In this document: positions 7,854 to 16,699 of the stretch, piece by piece
Numbering within the stretch: position 1 is the first letter of the stretch
Layout: the number at the start of each line of letters is the position of its first letter
Source of the DNA: Streptomyces durocortorensis
Lineage (GTDB): Bacteria; Actinomycetota; Actinomycetes; Streptomycetales; Streptomycetaceae
NCBI RefSeq assembly: GCF_016901035.1
Contig: NZ_JAFEUF010000010.1
Span: forward strand, 1 to 57,374
Direction of reading: 5' to 3'
DNA: 57,374 nt
The notes under the pieces: generated by a model
Database searches by the model: none
Seen by the model: only the letters and a program-made list of their open reading frames with translations
Told to the model about the DNA's origin: nothing
Made by a program: the position numbers and the translations under genes

Positions 7854-8797
7854 CGACGCATCACCCCGACCAGGGACAGCACCGGGGCCAGGGACAGCAT
7901 CAGGGCCAGGAACCGCGCCGGTTCCATCTCCCGTCCGGCAGCGCCGCGCGCGGGGCGTACGCCGTCGACATCGATCCCGGGCGGGCCGGCTGGGACCGTT
8001 CGGCCCTGCGGGTGCTGGAGCTGGAGCCGGGCGGTGTTCATGAGTTCGTCACCGGCGGCAGTGAATGGATCGTTCTGCCGTTGGCCGGTGGCTGTACGGT
8101 GCATACGGCAGGTGAGACCTTTGAACTGCTGGGCCGGGACAGCGTGTTCAGCGGGGTGTCCGACTTCGCCTACGTACCGCGCGACACCCGCGCGCAGATC
8201 TCCTCCGGCGCAGGTGGCCGCTTCGCCCTGGCAGGAGCGAAGTGCGAGCGACGACTCCCCGCTCGCTACGGCCCCGCGCCGGAGGTACCCGTCGAGCTGC
8301 GCGGCTCCGGGACCTGCTCCCGCCAGGTGAACAACTTCGCCGCCGCCGACACCTTCGACTGCGACCGGCTGATCGCCGTCGAGGTCCTCACCCCGGGCGG
8401 CAACTGGTCCTCGTACCCGCCCCACAAGCACGACGAGCACGTCCCGGGCGAGGAGTGCGAGCTGGAGGAGATCTACTACTTCGAGGTGCGGGACGGCGGG
8501 CTCGGCTACCACCGCGTCTCCCCGTCGCGCGACGGCGGTACGGACGTCCTGGCCGAAGTCCGCACCGGGGACGCCGTCCTGATCCCCGACGGCTGGCACG
8601 GCCCGTCGATCGCCCCGCCCGGCCGGACGCTGTACTACCTCAACGTGATGGCCGGGCCGGGGGAGGAGCGCGCCTGGCTGATCCGCGACCATCCCGACCA
8701 CCGGTGGATCCGCGACACCTGGCCAGGCGAGCCGATCGACGCCAGACTCCCGCTCTACACGGCGCATCCGTCGCCCGGCCCGGAGGTAACGCCTTGA
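7850..8797 (+). CDS. iolB: 5-deoxy-glucuronate isomerase
   Basis: 315-residue bicupin of the KduI/IolB family; it isomerises 5-deoxy-glucuronate to 2-deoxy-5-keto-gluconate. Cupin metal motifs are visible: PPHKHDEHVPGEECELEEIYYF (His, His and Glu ligands) with the last His in DGWHGPSIAPPG. The N-terminus has an unusual short repeat, DQGQHRGQGQHQGQEP, before RRFHLPSGSA. It is coupled by overlap to the aldolase upstream and iolD downstream. Confidence 0.92.
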   Translation: MTTHHPDQGQHRGQGQHQGQEPRRFHLPSGSAARGAYAVDIDPGRAGWDRSALRVLELEPGGVHEFVTGGSEWIVLPLAGGCTVHTAGETFELLGRDSVFSGVSDFAYVPRDTRAQISSGAGGRFALAGAKCERRLPARYGPAPEVPVELRGSGTCSRQVNNFAAADTFDCDRLIAVEVLTPGGNWSSYPPHKHDEHVPGEECELEEIYYFEVRDGGLGYHRVSPSRDGGTDVLAEVRTGDAVLIPDGWHGPSIAPPGRTLYYLNVMAGPGEERAWLIRDHPDHRWIRDTWPGEPIDARLPLYTAHPSPGPEVTP

Positions 8798-10773
8798 GCC
8801 CGACGAGTCCCGCGAGCCCGAAGAAGCACAACCCCGCCCCCACCCGCCGTCTGACCACCGCTCAGGCCCTGGTCACCTTCCTGGCCCGGCAGTACACCGA
8901 GAGGGACGGCCGCAGGCAGCGGCTCATCAGCGCCACCTGGGGCATCTTCGGCCACGGCAACGTCGCGGGCATCGGCCAGGCGCTCGTTGAGGCGGCAGCG
9001 GGCGGCGGCCCCGGCGGAACCACCCACAGCACCGGCACCGGGCACCGCATGCCCTACCTCCAGGGCCGCAACGAACAGGCCATGGTGCACGCGGCCGTCG
9101 GGTACGCCCGGCAGTCGGGGCGCCTCTCCGCGCACGCGGTGACCACGTCCATCGGGCCCGGGGCCACCAACCTCGTCACCGGGGCCGCCCTCGCCACCAT
9201 CAACCGGCTGCCCGTCCTGCTCCTGCCCGGGGACACCTTCGCGACGCGGCCCGCCGACCCCGTACTGCAACAGCTCGAAGTGCCGTACGCCGGTGATGTG
9301 TCCGTCAACGACTGTCTGCGGCCGGTCTCGCGCTACTTCGACCGGATCACCCGGCCGGAGGCGCTGATTCCGGCCGCCCTCCAGGCGATGCGCGTCCTCG
9401 CCGACCCCGCCGAGACCGGGGCCGTCACCCTCGCGCTGCCGCAGGACGTACAGGCGGAGGCGTACGACTGGCCGGAGGAGTTCTTCGCCGAGCGCGACTG
9501 GCACATCCGCCGGCCCGCGCCCGACACGGCCGAACTGGAAGCGGCGGTACGAGCGATTCGCTCCGCCCGCCGCCCCCTCATCGTCGCGGGCGGCGGGGTC
9601 CGGCACAGCGCCGCCGAGGAGACCCTCGCCGCGTTCACCGCCGCGACCCGCATCCCGGTCGCCGCCACCCAGGCGGGCAAGGGCGCGCTCCGCCACGACC
9701 ACCCGGCCGACGTCGGCGGCATCGGCCACACCGGCACCGCCACCGCCGACGAGCTGGCCCGCACCGCCGACCTGGTGATCGGCGTCGGCACCCGCTTCTC
9801 CGACTTCACCACCGCATCCGGCACCCTCTTCACCGGCCCGGCCGTCCGCTTCCTCCACCTCAACATCACCGCCTTCGACGCCCACAAGCTGGCCGCCCTC
9901 CCGCTGGTCGCCGACGCCCGGGCGGGCCTGGAGGCGCTCACGGCAGCGCTCGCCGGACGCGGCTACCGGGTCGACCCGGCGTACGAGACGGAGTACACCG
10001 GCGCGAAGCAGGCGTGGGAGGAGCGGGTCGAAGCGTCCTTCGCCACCCCCGACCCCACCGCACGCCCCACCCAGACCCAGGTCCTCGGCCTCCTGGACTA
10101 CCTGGTCACCGAGGAGGACATCCTCATCAACGCCGCCGGCTCCCTCCCCGGCGACCTGCACAAACTCTGGCGGACCCGCTCCCGCGACCAGTACCACGTG
10201 GAGTACGGCTACTCCTGCATGGGCTACGAGATCCCGGCCGCGATCGGTGTCCTCCTCGCCACCGCAACCCACGAGCGGCCCCGCCCCGTCTGGGCGCTCG
10301 TCGGCGACGGCACGTATCTGATGAACCCCACCGAGATCGTCACCGCCGTCCAGGAGAACCTGCCGCTGAAGCTGCTGATCCTCCAGAACCACGGGTACGC
10401 CTCCATCGGCGGCCTCTCCGAGGCGGTCGGCGGCGAGCGCTTCGGCACCGCCTACCGCCACCGCGACGCGGACGGCGGCTTCACCGGACCGCCGCTCCCC
10501 GTCGACCTGGCCGCCAACGCGGCGTCCCTCGGTATGCGGGTCCTGCGCGCCGCCACGGTCGACGACCTGCGCAAAGCCCTCTCCGAGGCCCGTGACGCCG
10601 ATGGTCCCACTTGTGTCTACGTCGAGACCGAAACGCCCGACACAGTGTCGGGCCCCCCTCCGGCACAGGCGTGGTGGGATGTTCCGGTAGCCGAAACCGC
10701 GAGCCGACCGGCGGCGGTGAAGGCCCGGGAGGAGTACGACCGGCAGGTCGCCGCCCGACGCCGCCACCTGTGA
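8794..10773 (+). CDS. iolD: 3D-(3,5/4)-trihydroxycyclohexane-1,2-dione hydrolase
   Basis: 659-residue thiamine-diphosphate enzyme that hydrolyses the diketone ring of dehydrated inosose to 5-deoxy-glucuronate. The catalytic-Glu region GRNEQAMVHAAVGYARQ and the glycine-rich SIGPGATNLVTGAA lie in the N-terminal domain. The ThDP/Mg motif is GDGTYLMNPTEIVTAVQENL running to LLILQNHGYASIGG. The start is a TTG at 8794: GGAGGT lies at 8782-8787 with ideal six-base spacing, and TTG overlaps the iolB stop (TTGA). Sequence further upstream in this frame is an arginine-rich shadow inside iolB. Confidence 0.92.
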   Translation: MSPTSPASPKKHNPAPTRRLTTAQALVTFLARQYTERDGRRQRLISATWGIFGHGNVAGIGQALVEAAAGGGPGGTTHSTGTGHRMPYLQGRNEQAMVHAAVGYARQSGRLSAHAVTTSIGPGATNLVTGAALATINRLPVLLLPGDTFATRPADPVLQQLEVPYAGDVSVNDCLRPVSRYFDRITRPEALIPAALQAMRVLADPAETGAVTLALPQDVQAEAYDWPEEFFAERDWHIRRPAPDTAELEAAVRAIRSARRPLIVAGGGVRHSAAEETLAAFTAATRIPVAATQAGKGALRHDHPADVGGIGHTGTATADELARTADLVIGVGTRFSDFTTASGTLFTGPAVRFLHLNITAFDAHKLAALPLVADARAGLEALTAALAGRGYRVDPAYETEYTGAKQAWEERVEASFATPDPTARPTQTQVLGLLDYLVTEEDILINAAGSLPGDLHKLWRTRSRDQYHVEYGYSCMGYEIPAAIGVLLATATHERPRPVWALVGDGTYLMNPTEIVTAVQENLPLKLLILQNHGYASIGGLSEAVGGERFGTAYRHRDADGGFTGPPLPVDLAANAASLGMRVLRAATVDDLRKALSEARDADGPTCVYVETETPDTVSGPPPAQAWWDVPVAETASRPAAVKAREEYDRQVAARRRHL

Positions 10774-10833
10774 AGCCCTGCCTGAACGCGTGAACCGGCC
10801 CCCACGCCTGCCCGAAGTCTGAAGGAGTACGTC

Positions 10834-12336
10834 ATGACGAAGACCGTCAACCACTGGATCGGCGGCAAGACAGTGGAGGGCACGTCGGGCCAGTTCGGTC
10901 CCGTCACCGACCCGGCCACCGGCGCGGTCACCACGCAGGTCGCGCTCGCCTCCACGGAGGAGGTCGACGCGGCCGTCGCGGCGGCCAAGGCCGCGTACGC
11001 GACGTGGGGCACCTCCTCGCTCGCCCAGCGCACCACGGTCCTCTTCCGCTACCGCGCGCTGCTGGACGCCCACCGCGACGACATCGCCGCGCTGATCACC
11101 GCCGAGCACGGCAAGGTGCACTCGGACGCGCTCGGTGAGGTCGCCCGGGGTCTGGAGATCGTCGAGCTGGCGTGCGGGATCACCACGCAGCTCAAGGGCG
11201 AGCTGTCCACCCAGGTCTCCAGCCGGGTCGACGTATCGTCCATCCGCCAGTCGCTGGGCGTGGTCGCGGGCATCACCCCGTTCAACTTCCCGGCCATGGT
11301 GCCGATGTGGATGTTCCCGCTGGCCATCGCGTGCGGCAACACGTTCGTGCTGAAGCCGAGCGAGAAGGACCCCTCGGCCGCCAACCTGCTGGCCGAGCTG
11401 GCGTCCGAGGCGGGCCTTCCGGACGGCGTCCTCAACGTCCTGCACGGTGACAAGGTCGCGGTGGACGGTCTCCTCAACCACCCCGACGTGGCCGCCGTCT
11501 CGTTCGTCGGCTCCACCCCCATCGCCCGCTACATCCACGCCACGGCCTCCGCCAACGGCAAGCGCGTCCAGGCGCTCGGCGGCGCGAAGAACCACATGCT
11601 CGTCCTCCCGGACGCCGACCTGGACGCGGCCGCCGACGCGGCGGTCTCGGCGGCGTACGGCTCGGCCGGTGAGCGCTGCATGGCGATCTCCGCCGTCGTC
11701 GCGGTCGGCGCGATCGGTGACGAGCTGGTCGCCAAGATCCGCGAGCGCGCCGAGAAGATCAAGATCGGCCCCGGCAACGACCCCGCCTCCGAGATGGGCC
11801 CCCTGATCACCGCCGCCCACCGCGACAAGGTCGCCTCCTACGTCACGGGCGCCGCCGCCCAGGGCGCGGAGGTCGTCCTCGACGGCACGGGCCACACGGT
11901 CGAGGGCTTCGAGGACGGCCACTGGATCGGCCTGTCCCTCCTGGACAAGGTCTCCACCGACTCCGACGCGTACAAGGACGAGATCTTCGGCCCGGTCCTG
12001 TGCGTGCTCCGCGTGGAGACGTACGAGGACGGCGTCGCCCTCATGAACGCCTCGCCGTTCGGCAACGGCACCGCGATCTTCACCCGCGACGGCGGCGCGG
12101 CCCGCCGCTTCCAGCTGGAGGTCGAGGCCGGCATGGTCGGCGTCAACGTGCCGATCCCGGTCCCGGTGGGCTACCACTCCTTCGGTGGCTGGAAGGACTC
12201 GCTCTTCGGCGACCACCACATCTACGGCAACGACGGCGTGCACTTCTACACCCGCGGCAAGGTCGTCACCACCCGCTGGCCGGACCCGGCGGACGCCCCG
12301 GCGGGCGTCGACCTGGGCTTCCCGCGCAACCACTGA
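10834..12336 (+). CDS. mmsA: CoA-acylating methylmalonate-/malonate-semialdehyde dehydrogenase
   Basis: 500-residue ALDH-superfamily enzyme (iolA equivalent) that oxidises malonate semialdehyde to acetyl-CoA, closing the inositol pathway. Visible are NHWIGGKTVEG at the N-terminus, the NAD-binding GVVAGITPFNFPAMVPMWMF, VSFVGSTPIA, the catalytic cysteine in GSAGERCMAIS and the MMSDH-specific C-terminal NVPIPVPVGYHSFGGWK. The site usually holding the general-base Glu in ALDHs reads QALGGAKNHM, which fits the CoA-dependent branch. GAAGGAG precedes the ATG. It sits 60 bases after iolD, so it is probably in the same transcript. Confidence 0.93.
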   Translation: MTKTVNHWIGGKTVEGTSGQFGPVTDPATGAVTTQVALASTEEVDAAVAAAKAAYATWGTSSLAQRTTVLFRYRALLDAHRDDIAALITAEHGKVHSDALGEVARGLEIVELACGITTQLKGELSTQVSSRVDVSSIRQSLGVVAGITPFNFPAMVPMWMFPLAIACGNTFVLKPSEKDPSAANLLAELASEAGLPDGVLNVLHGDKVAVDGLLNHPDVAAVSFVGSTPIARYIHATASANGKRVQALGGAKNHMLVLPDADLDAAADAAVSAAYGSAGERCMAISAVVAVGAIGDELVAKIRERAEKIKIGPGNDPASEMGPLITAAHRDKVASYVTGAAAQGAEVVLDGTGHTVEGFEDGHWIGLSLLDKVSTDSDAYKDEIFGPVLCVLRVETYEDGVALMNASPFGNGTAIFTRDGGAARRFQLEVEAGMVGVNVPIPVPVGYHSFGGWKDSLFGDHHIYGNDGVHFYTRGKVVTTRWPDPADAPAGVDLGFPRNH

Positions 12337-12351
12337 CCGCCGCACCCCCGG

Positions 12352-12393
12352 CAGCGCCCGGGCCTCCGGCTAAATCCGGATGCCGGGGCGCTG
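12352..12393 (+). terminator. Terminator of the iol operon
   Basis: A two-part hairpin: outer arms CAGCGCCCGGGC and GCCGGGGCGCTG pair over about 12 bp with one bulge, and an inner TCCGG/CCGGA stem closes on CTAAAT. It starts 16 bases after the mmsA stop and ends 22 bases before the next gene. Confidence 0.7.
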
Positions 12394-12415
12394 TCGTGTC
12401 CCGCATCCTGGGCAC

Positions 12416-13018
12416 ATGAACACCCCGCCCGTCCCGCCCAGCCACGAGATCCGCGCGCTCCAGACCGCCACCACGGTCACCGTCTACCAGGCGTACCGGC
12501 CGGCCATCGGCCTCCCCGCAGCCCGCGACGGACGGTTCCCCGCCGAGTGGAAGCGGGACCGGATGACCTGGATCAAGCCCAGCTTCCTGTGGATGATGTA
12601 CCGCTGCGGCTGGGGCACCAAGGAGGGGCAGGAGGTCGTCCTCGCCGTCGAGATCGAGCGGGCCGGCCTGGAATGGGCCCTCGCCCACGCCGAACTCTCC
12701 TATTACGTACGCGGAGTTCACCCGGACCAGGCCTCCTGGCGGCGCAGCCTGCGCACCGCCCCCGCCCGGGTGCAGTGGGACCCCGAACGCGACCTCGACC
12801 TGACCCCGCTCCCGTACCGCTCCCTCCAGCTCGGGCTGAGCGGCGAGGCGTCCCGGCGGTACGCGGACGAGTGGACCGTCTCCGTACGCGATGTCACCCC
12901 GCTCGCCCGCGAGGTCCACGCGGCGGTCCGGGCGGGGGAGCGGGAGCGGGCCGCCGCCCTGCTGCCCGTGGAGACGCCGCTCGACCTCGCCGTGCCCCGG
13001 CCGGTGCCGGCCGTGTGA
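12416..13018 (+). CDS. DUF4291 domain-containing protein
   Basis: 200-residue soluble protein recognised as DUF4291 from its conserved body: EIRALQTATTVTVYQAYRP near the N-terminus, DRMTWIKPSFLWMMYRCGW, and RVQWDPERDLDLTPLPYRS leading to QLGLSG. The molecular function of the family is not known to me. ATG at 12416 lies just past the iol terminator. There is no strong ribosome binding site, but sequence upstream in frame is non-conserved. Confidence 0.85.
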   Translation: MNTPPVPPSHEIRALQTATTVTVYQAYRPAIGLPAARDGRFPAEWKRDRMTWIKPSFLWMMYRCGWGTKEGQEVVLAVEIERAGLEWALAHAELSYYVRGVHPDQASWRRSLRTAPARVQWDPERDLDLTPLPYRSLQLGLSGEASRRYADEWTVSVRDVTPLAREVHAAVRAGERERAAALLPVETPLDLAVPRPVPAV

Positions 13019-13082
13019 CTCCGGCCGGCCAGGTGACTTTCGGCAGTGCCGGGAGGCGTCCGGTCTCCGTAACCTCGCCTTC

Positions 13083-14639
13083 GTGAACACCTTCTCCCTC
13101 GTGAACAGGGTTTCCGGTGGCTCCGGCAGGAGGTCCGGCCGGGGATCCGGCCTCCGGTGGGCCGACCCCGGGGGTCTGCTGGTGCCCGCCGTCGCGGCGT
13201 TCGGCGCGCTGAGCCTGGTGGGGTGGTGGTGGGGCCTGCCCACGGCGCTCGCCGCGTTCGCCGCCGGGCGGGGGCCCGGGCGCGGCAGGACCGTCGTCCT
13301 GTGTCTGGCCGGGGCTCTGGTGGCCGGGGCGGTGGCGGTGGTCGTCGTGCCGTCCCTGCTCGCCCTTGCGACGCAGTTCGTCGCGGTCGTCATCCTCGCC
13401 GTGCTGGTGCCCTGGTTCGTCGGGCGGTTCTCCCGCCAGTACCGGGAGCTGGTCCGGGCCGGCTGGGAGCGGGCCGAACAGCTGGAGCGGGAGCGGCAGT
13501 TGGTCGCCGAGCAGGCGCGACTGCTGGAGCGGGCCCGGATCGCCCGGGACATGCACGACGTGCTGGGCCACGACCTCAGCCTGATCGCCCTGTCGGCCGG
13601 GGCCCTGAAACTCGCGCCCGGCCTGGACGAGGAGCACCGGCGGGCCGCCCAGGACATCCGGGGCAGGGCCGCGGCGGCGGTGGAGCGCCTCGGCGAGGTC
13701 ATCGGCGTCCTCCGCGAGGAGCACGAGGGCCCGCTTCAAGGGCCGGGAGACTCCGACATCGGCCGGCTCGTCGGTGACGCGGCCGCCTCCGGGCTCCCGG
13801 TCGACCTGTCCGTGGACGGCGAGGCGACGGGACTGCCGCCCGCCGTCGGGCGAGCCGCCCACCGGGTCGTGCAGGAAGCCCTGACCAACGCGGCCAAGCA
13901 CGCGCCCGGCACGTCCGTGAGCGTCGAGCTCGCGCACACGGCGACCGAGACCCGGGTGACGGTCAGGAACGCGGCCTCGGCCGCCGCTCCGGTGGGCCCC
14001 GCCGCAACGCCCCGTCCATCGGGCCGCTCGCCGGTGCGCCCGTCGCCGACCGGTCCAGCCGCCCGCCCGCCGACCGGCCCTCCTCCCGGGTGGGGCGGCC
14101 GCGGGCTCATCGGGCTGGACGAGCGCGTCCGGCTCGTCGGCGGCTCCCTCGACCACGGCCCCCGGGACGGCGGCTTCGCGGTCACCGCCCGGCTGCCCCA
14201 CCGTGTCCTCGCGCAGATCCCGCCGCGCCCCGCCGACAGCCGGGAGGCACCCGCGCCCGCGGGGTACCGGCGGGCCCGGCGGCGCGTCCGCCGCACCCTG
14301 CTCACCGCGTTCGCGGTGCCGCTGGCGGCGGGCGCGGTGCTGCTCGCCGTCGTCGGGACGTGGGAGACCGTGGCCGCGTCCCGGTCCGTCCTCGACCCGC
14401 GCGACTACGCACGCCTGCGGGTGGGGCAGGATCGGACGGAGATACAGAAGGTTTTGCCGGACCGGCAGTCGGCGGAGCGGCCCGCGGGCGCGGGGCCTGA
14501 GGAACGACAGACACGACGGGGAGTGACGTGCGAGTACTACGCGATGACGGCCGACCGCTTCGACGACCGGTCCGGGGACGCGTACCGGCTCTGCTTCCGG
14601 GACGGCCTGCTGGTCTCCCGCGACGCGCTGACGCCGTGA
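13083..14639 (+). CDS. NarL-type sensor histidine kinase with an extra C-terminal transmembrane segment and extracytoplasmic domain
   Basis: 518 residues from GTG 13083. Hydrophobic helices span about 32-112, then a coiled linker. The HisKA_3 H-box is RIARDMHDVLGHDLSLIAL with the phospho-acceptor at about H158, followed by a HATPase with N-box VVQEALTNAAKHAPG and G-box GWGGRGLIGLDERV, interrupted by a Pro-rich insert. Unusually the protein continues: a basic stretch, a TM helix (LLTAFAVPLAAGAVLLAVVG) and about 85 residues with YARLRVGQDRTEIQKVLPDR, a Cys-containing VTCEYYAM and YRLCFRDGLL. This resembles the BamE/SmpA-like fold and probably lies outside the membrane. It sits 7 bases from its response regulator. 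Confidence 0.85.
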   Translation: MNTFSLVNRVSGGSGRRSGRGSGLRWADPGGLLVPAVAAFGALSLVGWWWGLPTALAAFAAGRGPGRGRTVVLCLAGALVAGAVAVVVVPSLLALATQFVAVVILAVLVPWFVGRFSRQYRELVRAGWERAEQLERERQLVAEQARLLERARIARDMHDVLGHDLSLIALSAGALKLAPGLDEEHRRAAQDIRGRAAAAVERLGEVIGVLREEHEGPLQGPGDSDIGRLVGDAAASGLPVDLSVDGEATGLPPAVGRAAHRVVQEALTNAAKHAPGTSVSVELAHTATETRVTVRNAASAAAPVGPAATPRPSGRSPVRPSPTGPAARPPTGPPPGWGGRGLIGLDERVRLVGGSLDHGPRDGGFAVTARLPHRVLAQIPPRPADSREAPAPAGYRRARRRVRRTLLTAFAVPLAAGAVLLAVVGTWETVAASRSVLDPRDYARLRVGQDRTEIQKVLPDRQSAERPAGAGPEERQTRRGVTCEYYAMTADRFDDRSGDAYRLCFRDGLLVSRDALTP

Positions 14640-14646
14640 GCGCCCG

Positions 14647-15384
14647 ATGACCCGGTCCGACGCTGCCCCCGCCGCCGCACCCCGGTCGACGGAGGCCGAA
14701 CCGATCCGGGTGCTCGTCGCCGACGACGAGCCCATGATCCGGGCCGGCGTGCGCGCCGTGCTCGCCACCGACCCGGGCATCGAGGTCGTCGCCGAGGCCT
14801 CCGACGGGCACGAGGCCGTCGAGCTGGTCCGGGCCCACCGCCCGCATGTGGCCGTCCTCGACGTACGGATGCCGAGGACGGGCGGCATCGACGCCGCCGC
14901 CGAGATCCGCCGCACCCTGCCCGCCACCGGCGTCGTCATGCTGACCACCTTCGGCGAGGACGACTACATCCTGCGGGCGCTGAGCGCCGGGGCCGCCGGG
15001 TTCCTGATCAAGTCCGGCGAGCCCGAGGAACTCCTCGCCGGGGTGCGGGCCGTGGCCGAGGGCGCCGCTTATCTGTCACCGAAGGTCGCCGCCCGGGTGG
15101 TCGCGCACCTCGCGTCCACCGGGGCCGGGGAGCGGGCCGGCCGGCGGGAGGCCGCCCGGGAGCGGGTCGCCGGGCTGACGCCCCGCGAGCGGGAAGTGCT
15201 GTCGTACCTCGGCGGCGGACTGTCCAACGGGCAGATCGCCCGGCGGCTGCACCTGGTCGAAGGAACGGTCAAGGCGTACGTCAGTTCCGTCCTGGCGCGC
15301 CTCGGCGTCGACAACCGGGCCGCGGCCGCCGTCGTCGCGCACGAGGCCGGCCTCCTGCCCCCGCCACCGCCCGAGCAGCGCTGA
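14647..15384 (+). CDS. NarL/LuxR-type response regulator
   Basis: 245-residue regulator. The receiver domain starts IRVLVADDEPMIRAGVRAVL, has the phospho-Asp at about D72 in VAVLDVRMP and the switch Thr in MLTTFGEDDYIL. The C-terminal LuxR HTH is LTPREREVLSYL to GTVKAYVSSVLARLGV (about 178-222). It partners the kinase immediately upstream. Its last 309 bases are also covered on the opposite strand by the PAP2 gene. Confidence 0.93.
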   Translation: MTRSDAAPAAAPRSTEAEPIRVLVADDEPMIRAGVRAVLATDPGIEVVAEASDGHEAVELVRAHRPHVAVLDVRMPRTGGIDAAAEIRRTLPATGVVMLTTFGEDDYILRALSAGAAGFLIKSGEPEELLAGVRAVAEGAAYLSPKVAARVVAHLASTGAGERAGRREAARERVAGLTPREREVLSYLGGGLSNGQIARRLHLVEGTVKAYVSSVLARLGVDNRAAAAVVAHEAGLLPPPPPEQR

Positions 15385-16062
15385 GACGAGCAGCCCGGCG
15401 GGGCGGTCCAGCACCAGGAGCACCGAGGCGACGACCGCCCCGCCGAGCAGGGCTCCGGCGACCACGTCGTGCGGGTAGTGGACGCCGACGAGGACCCGCA
15501 GCAGCGCCGCCGCCACCGCCACCGGCAGGGTCACCGCGGCCAGGCGCGGCCGCCGGACGGCCAGCCCGACCGCGAGGGCGGCGGCCAGCGTGGCGTGGTT
15601 GCTCGGGAACGACCAGTCGCCCGGCTCGGGGCACGCGGCGAGCGCCGTCGCGCCGTCCACCGCCCGGCACGGCCGCTCCTCGTCGACGACCAGCTTCAAC
15701 GCCTCGCTGACGGCGTACGCCACCACCGTCCCGACGCCGATCAGCACGGTCCCCGCCACCGCGCCCGGATCCCTCCGGCGCAGGGCGGTCCAGCAGACCC
15801 CGAGCAGCAGCAGCCCGAGGACGATCAGTGTGGCCTCCGAGGACAGCTCCAGGAGGTGCCCCAGCCACCCCGGGGCGTCCCCGACCGCCTCCGTCAGTGA
15901 GCGGTACGCGGAGACGGACGCCCCGTCCGTGACCTCGGTCGGACCGGGCCGCCCCAGGCCGCCGGGCGACAGCATCCCGATCCCGGCCGCCGCTGTCGCC
16001 GGCAGCGCGGCCGCCCCGAACAGCCTCAGCGGCCAGTGGTGTTGATATGTGTGCTTTGCCAT
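15076..16062 (-). CDS. PAP2-family membrane phosphatase with an antisense-encoded tail
   Basis: 328 residues. TM helices and all three PAP2 signatures are present: KLVVDEERP, PSNHATLAAALAVG and RVLVGVHYPHDVVAG. The family acts on lipid phosphates or prenyl diphosphates at the outer membrane face. Recognisable PAP2 sequence ends near residue 226. The remaining ~102 residues are read antisense through the 3' end of the response regulator gene and look like frame noise (Gly/Arg/Asp/Pro-rich). The ancestral stop codon has probably been lost. ATG at 16060-16062. Confidence 0.82.
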   Translation of the reverse strand: MAKHTYQHHWPLRLFGAAALPATAAAGIGMLSPGGLGRPGPTEVTDGASVSAYRSLTEAVGDAPGWLGHLLELSSEATLIVLGLLLLGVCWTALRRRDPGAVAGTVLIGVGTVVAYAVSEALKLVVDEERPCRAVDGATALAACPEPGDWSFPSNHATLAAALAVGLAVRRPRLAAVTLPVAVAAALLRVLVGVHYPHDVVAGALLGGAVVASVLLVLDRPAGLLVSALLGRWRGQEAGLVRDDGGRGPVVDAEARQDGTDVRLDRSFDQVQPPGDLPVGQSAAEVRQHFPLAGRQPGDPLPGGLPPAGPLPGPGGREVRDHPGGDLR

Positions 16063-16131
16063 GCGGCGAACGTACGAAGGCGACCCGGTCCGGCGCGGGG
16101 GCCGAACGGCAGGAGCGACCCCCGACGAACG

Positions 16132-16566
16132 TCAGGGTTGACGCCCGGCCGTGTCGTCCCCGAACCCCCACACCAGCATCGCGAACCTCCCGTCGTCACC
16201 CGCCCCCGCCGCCCCGTACGTCGCGAGCGCCGCCTCGTTGTCCTGCTCCACGCCGACCCACACGTCGTAGCAGTCGCGCTCCCGGGCGAGGTCCACCAGC
16301 GCCCGCGTCAGGGCCTTGCCGATGCCCCGGCGGCGGAACGGTTCGTCGACACCGAGTTCGTACAGGCACATCTCCGTGCCCTTGTCCGGGTGCAGCATCT
16401 CGATGCCCGAGACGAAGCCCGCCGGGACGCCGTCCACGTACGCGATCAGCAGCACGTGGCCGTCCGCGGCGAGGAAGCGGGCCGCCCACTCCTCGCGGGG
16501 CGGGGCGTCGAAGAGATGGCCGGCGGCCAGGAGCTCCGCGACGGTCGAAGCGGGGCGAATGTCCAC
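16132..16566 (-). CDS. GNAT acetyltransferase, AAC(3)-I-like
   Basis: 144-residue GNAT enzyme. The acetyl-CoA loop is RRRGIGKALTRALVDLARE, preceded by MCLYELGVDEPF and followed by VWVGVEQDNEAALATYGAAG. The overall pattern (FDAPP near the N-terminus, LYELGV before the P-loop) resembles the gentamicin 3-N-acetyltransferase AAC(3)-I branch, but many chromosomal homologues do not confer resistance and the substrate is unknown. GTG at 16564-16566 has GGGAGG five bases upstream; longer in-frame starts lack such a site. Confidence 0.78.
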   Translation of the reverse strand: MDIRPASTVAELLAAGHLFDAPPREEWAARFLAADGHVLLIAYVDGVPAGFVSGIEMLHPDKGTEMCLYELGVDEPFRRRGIGKALTRALVDLARERDCYDVWVGVEQDNEAALATYGAAGAGDDGRFAMLVWGFGDDTAGRQP

Positions 16567-16687
16567 AAGGGCCTCCCGAGGGCAGGAATTCCGTACCGCG
16601 TCCGGAGTACGGGCGAGGCGCACCGTACCTCTCAGGGAGGCCGCGCACTTCACCCTGGCGGCACTCAACCGGCTTGCGTCCTCCGTT

Positions 16688-16693
16688 TAGGGT
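16688..16693 (+). promoter_or_regulatory. -10 box suggesting a leaderless transcript
   Basis: TAGGGT matches the Streptomyces -10 consensus and ends only 6 bases before the ATG at 16700. A normal transcription start would fall at or within a base or two of the initiation codon, giving little or no 5' leader. The -35 region is weak. Confidence 0.5.
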
Positions 16694-16699
16694 CGAGGG

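Noticed and set aside
8755..12345. A 1196-codon open frame on the minus strand across iolD and mmsA
   Set aside because: It is antisense to two unmistakable enzymes and its translation is low-complexity Gly/Arg/Val/Asp sequence with no domain. Long antisense frames are expected at this GC content.
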